Part shown: positions 50,619 to 52,343 of the stretch, piece after piece
Layout of the letters: every line of letters begins with the position of its first letter
How positions within the stretch are numbered: position 1 is the stretch's first letter
Assembly (NCBI GenBank): GCA_964247295.1
Contig: CAXTTV010000012.1
Location: 1-52,343 of the forward strand
Reading direction: 5' to 3'
DNA from: CAXTTV01 sp964247295
GTDB taxonomy: Bacteria; Chloroflexota; Ktedonobacteria; Ktedonobacterales; Ktedonobacteraceae
Length of the DNA: 52,343 bases
Program-made: the position numbers and the translations under genes
Notes under the pieces: model-generated
The model's input: only the letters and a program-made list of their open reading frames with translations
Database searches by the model: none
Told to the model about the DNA's origin: nothing

Positions 50619-51917
50619 ATGGACCAGAGTATTCGCGAAGTCACAACCCAGGCAACTCTTGAACAGAAGAAACGATTGCGTAAAGAGTTTCGACTGTTTG
50701 ACCTGATCCTCTTCAGTCTTTCGGCCCTTATTGGTATTGATACCCTGGGAGCGGTCGCCTCGAATGGTGCTCAAGCATTAATCTGGCTCGTTATCTCAGC
50801 CGTCACCTTTTTACTACCCTATGGCTTGTTAGTCTCGGAGCTTGGAAGCACTTTCACGCAAGAGGGGGGAGTCTATGAGTGGTGTAAGCTAGCGGGAGGT
50901 CGCTTTTTTGCCTCGCTGGCCTCAATCTTCTACTGGATCTCCAATCCACTCTGGTTAGGTGGGACCATCTCCGTCACCGCCATCGCTGCCATCAAAACCT
51001 TCTGGTTTGGCAGCCCGAACTACCAGTTTGGTGGTAGCAATATCTCTGACGCGTTCGTAACTATGGGAATGGCCCTCTTATTTATCTGGGGAACCATCTG
51101 GTGCTCAATCATCTCGCTACACACAGGAAAATGGATTACATTTATCGGCACCTATGTGAAGTTGGGGCTGATGAGCCTCTTCTTCTTGCTGGCTCTGGTC
51201 TTCATTTTCGTCAATCACTCAAACGGTACTCATCTAGGCGCAGCCGATTTTATTCCCAGCAATAACTGGAACTTGATCCTCAGTGGTATCCTGCCCATCC
51301 TGATCTTTAACTGGGTAGGTTTTGAGGTGCCGAACGGAGCTGGCGAAGAGATCGTTGATCCACAGCGCGATGTGCCCAGATCCATTATCCGAACTGGTTC
51401 TATTGGCGTGCTTGCTTACGTATTGCCTATCACCGTTATTCTGCTAGCCCTTTCAAAAGAGCAGCTTAGCAATGCCAGTGGTTTTGTCAAAGCCTTTCAG
51501 GTTGTAACCACAATTCTGCCGCCCTGGCTGGCAACTGGCCTGGGCTGGATTGTCGCGATTGGCGTTGTCATTGCCCTGTCCTCCACCGTCGCGGCCTGGT
51601 TGATCGGCTCCGATCGTAACTATGCGATCGCCTCGTTGGATCGCAATGCCCCCCTCGTTATTGGTACATTCAGTCAAAAATATGGGACGCCGATCGTCGT
51701 CAATATCATGTCGGGAATTGTCGCGAGCCTGGCCCTGATGGCCGCGATTTTCATCAATGCCTTTGGGAGCGGTAGCATTCAGTCGTTGTTCGCGATTGTT
51801 CTAGGGTTCTCAATCTCGACAACTACCCTCTCTTACCTGTTTATTTTCGCTACAAATATCCCCGCGTGCACCGTCCCTACAAAGTGCCTGGTGGTATGGT
51901 TGGGGCCTGGCTCGTGA
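50619..51917 (+). CDS. APC-family amino-acid permease, 5' part (frame broken)
   Basis: Twelve-helix APC (amino acid-polyamine-organocation) type transporter. The start ATG 50619 follows caggaga; FRLFDLILFSLSALIGIDTLGAVASNGAQA is the consensus helix-1 region, and VGFEVPNGAGEEIVDPQRDVPRS that of helix 6. After YLFIF near 51850 the frame reads nonsense (ATNIPACTV...) and stops, while the proper continuation (RYKYPRVHRPYKVPGG) is in another frame. About six residues are missing, i.e. a deletion of length 3n+1 near 20 bases. A dead gene, or an assembly error. Confidence 0.85.
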   Translation: MDQSIREVTTQATLEQKKRLRKEFRLFDLILFSLSALIGIDTLGAVASNGAQALIWLVISAVTFLLPYGLLVSELGSTFTQEGGVYEWCKLAGGRFFASLASIFYWISNPLWLGGTISVTAIAAIKTFWFGSPNYQFGGSNISDAFVTMGMALLFIWGTIWCSIISLHTGKWITFIGTYVKLGLMSLFFLLALVFIFVNHSNGTHLGAADFIPSNNWNLILSGILPILIFNWVGFEVPNGAGEEIVDPQRDVPRSIIRTGSIGVLAYVLPITVILLALSKEQLSNASGFVKAFQVVTTILPPWLATGLGWIVAIGVVIALSSTVAAWLIGSDRNYAIASLDRNAPLVIGTFSQKYGTPIVVNIMSGIVASLALMAAIFINAFGSGSIQSLFAIVLGFSISTTTLSYLFIFATNIPACTVPTKCLVVWLGPGS

Positions 51918-52192
51918 CGCTGCTGACATTTAGCTACGCAGGGATTGCCAGCTTCTTTATTCTGATCCCAACCGATGCTACAATTGCCACATATAGTGGT
52001 ATCAGTCGATCCACCTATGAAATCACACAGATTGTTCCACTGATCGTGATTGTGCTTATCTGCCTGGTATTTTATGTCTGGGGCAGGATGGAGTCGCGTA
52101 ACCAGGATATTGTCGTCCAGGTTCCAGTTGGAACTGGGGAACGCCCCTCATCTCTTGGAGGGCTGGGTAGCCTAGAAGCTACAGGAGACTAG
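51866..52192 (+). pseudogene. 3' part of the broken APC permease
   Basis: Continues the preceding permease: HRPYKVPGGMVGAWLV is the conserved APC segment after helix 10, then two hydrophobic helices and a hydrophilic tail ending in LEATGD. It would not be made separately; the Met at 51866 has no ribosome-binding site. Confidence 0.8.
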
Positions 52193-52278
52193 CGGGTCAG
52201 CTTTCTACAGTTCTCTCCCTTGTAGAGGTAGGCCCAGGATACGTGTAAAATTCTATCATAAAGCAATTTGTTATATTT

Positions 52279-52327
52279 CTAGAGGGAGAGAGACATAGAT
52301 GATTCTCTAATACATTCCTCTCTCTAG
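52279..52327. repeat. Imperfect inverted repeat at the window end
   Basis: ctagagggagag (52279-52290) and cctctctctag (about 52317-52327) are inverse complements with one mismatch. It may be a weak terminator or an element end; the window stops 16 bases later. Confidence 0.4.
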
Positions 52328-52343
52328 GGTAGCGCTGTAGGGT

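Overview
This window most likely comes from a Ktedonobacteria-type member of the Chloroflexota. The evidence is the Chlor_Arch_YYY (DUF2298) and Agl23-type membrane proteins, frequent TTG and GTG starts, mid-range GC, a Thermus-like EF-P tip (K-M-G-R-G-G-A), and orphan NarL-type response regulators. The taxonomic call is inference from gene content; there is no rRNA here. Two runs of exactly ten Ns (2813-2822 and 21806-21815) show that this is a gapped draft assembly.

Region 1 (1-16.5 kb) is a surface-glycan region, all on the plus strand. After a worn M20 peptidase tail come a GT4 glycosyltransferase, a polyprenyl-phosphate sugar-1-phosphate transferase, a second GT4 enzyme, a Wzz-like chain-length protein, a BY-kinase homologue without its ATP-binding lysine, and a single-pass protein. 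A promoter at 7422-7450 precedes three large GT-C type membrane proteins: a PMT-like/DUF2298 fusion now split by a frame-breaking deletion, a second DUF2298 protein, and an Agl23-like protein. Together they look like an undecaprenyl-linked glycan assembly and surface glycosylation module.

Region 2 (16.5-23.3 kb) is mixed and scarred. It holds an ABM monooxygenase, a quinone reductase, a glycogen/alpha-glucan phosphorylase, a NarL-type response regulator and an MglA-like GTPase. Among them lie decayed RNA-guided nuclease (OMEGA) elements: an IscB remnant just upstream of glgP and a TnpB remnant beside the GTPase. A third trace, an IS200/IS605-like right-end hairpin without a transposase, sits just before the sugar-phosphate transferase at 2.2 kb.

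Region 3 (23.6-31.3 kb) has gatB, glutamate dehydrogenase, an acidic protein, dxs with a structured leader, a LolD/MacB-type ABC ATPase and a second response regulator.

Region 4 (32-41 kb) is a conserved translation/isoprenoid/envelope block: rpsB (with a tandem-repeat tail), tsf, pyrH, frr, uppS, cdsA, dxr, rseP, ispG. With dxs it supplies three MEP-pathway enzymes plus the undecaprenyl synthase, so it makes the lipid carrier that Region 1 would use. A tRNA-Val(GAC) with its own promoter and terminator follows on the minus strand.

Region 5 (41.6-52.3 kb) has a secreted CHAP-domain protein, then a tight operon aroK-aroB fusion, aroQ, an M24 peptidase, efp, an accB-like carrier without its biotinyl lysine, xseA, xseB and a DUF212 protein, and finally a frame-broken APC-family permease. 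No CRISPR array, rRNA or intact mobile element was seen.
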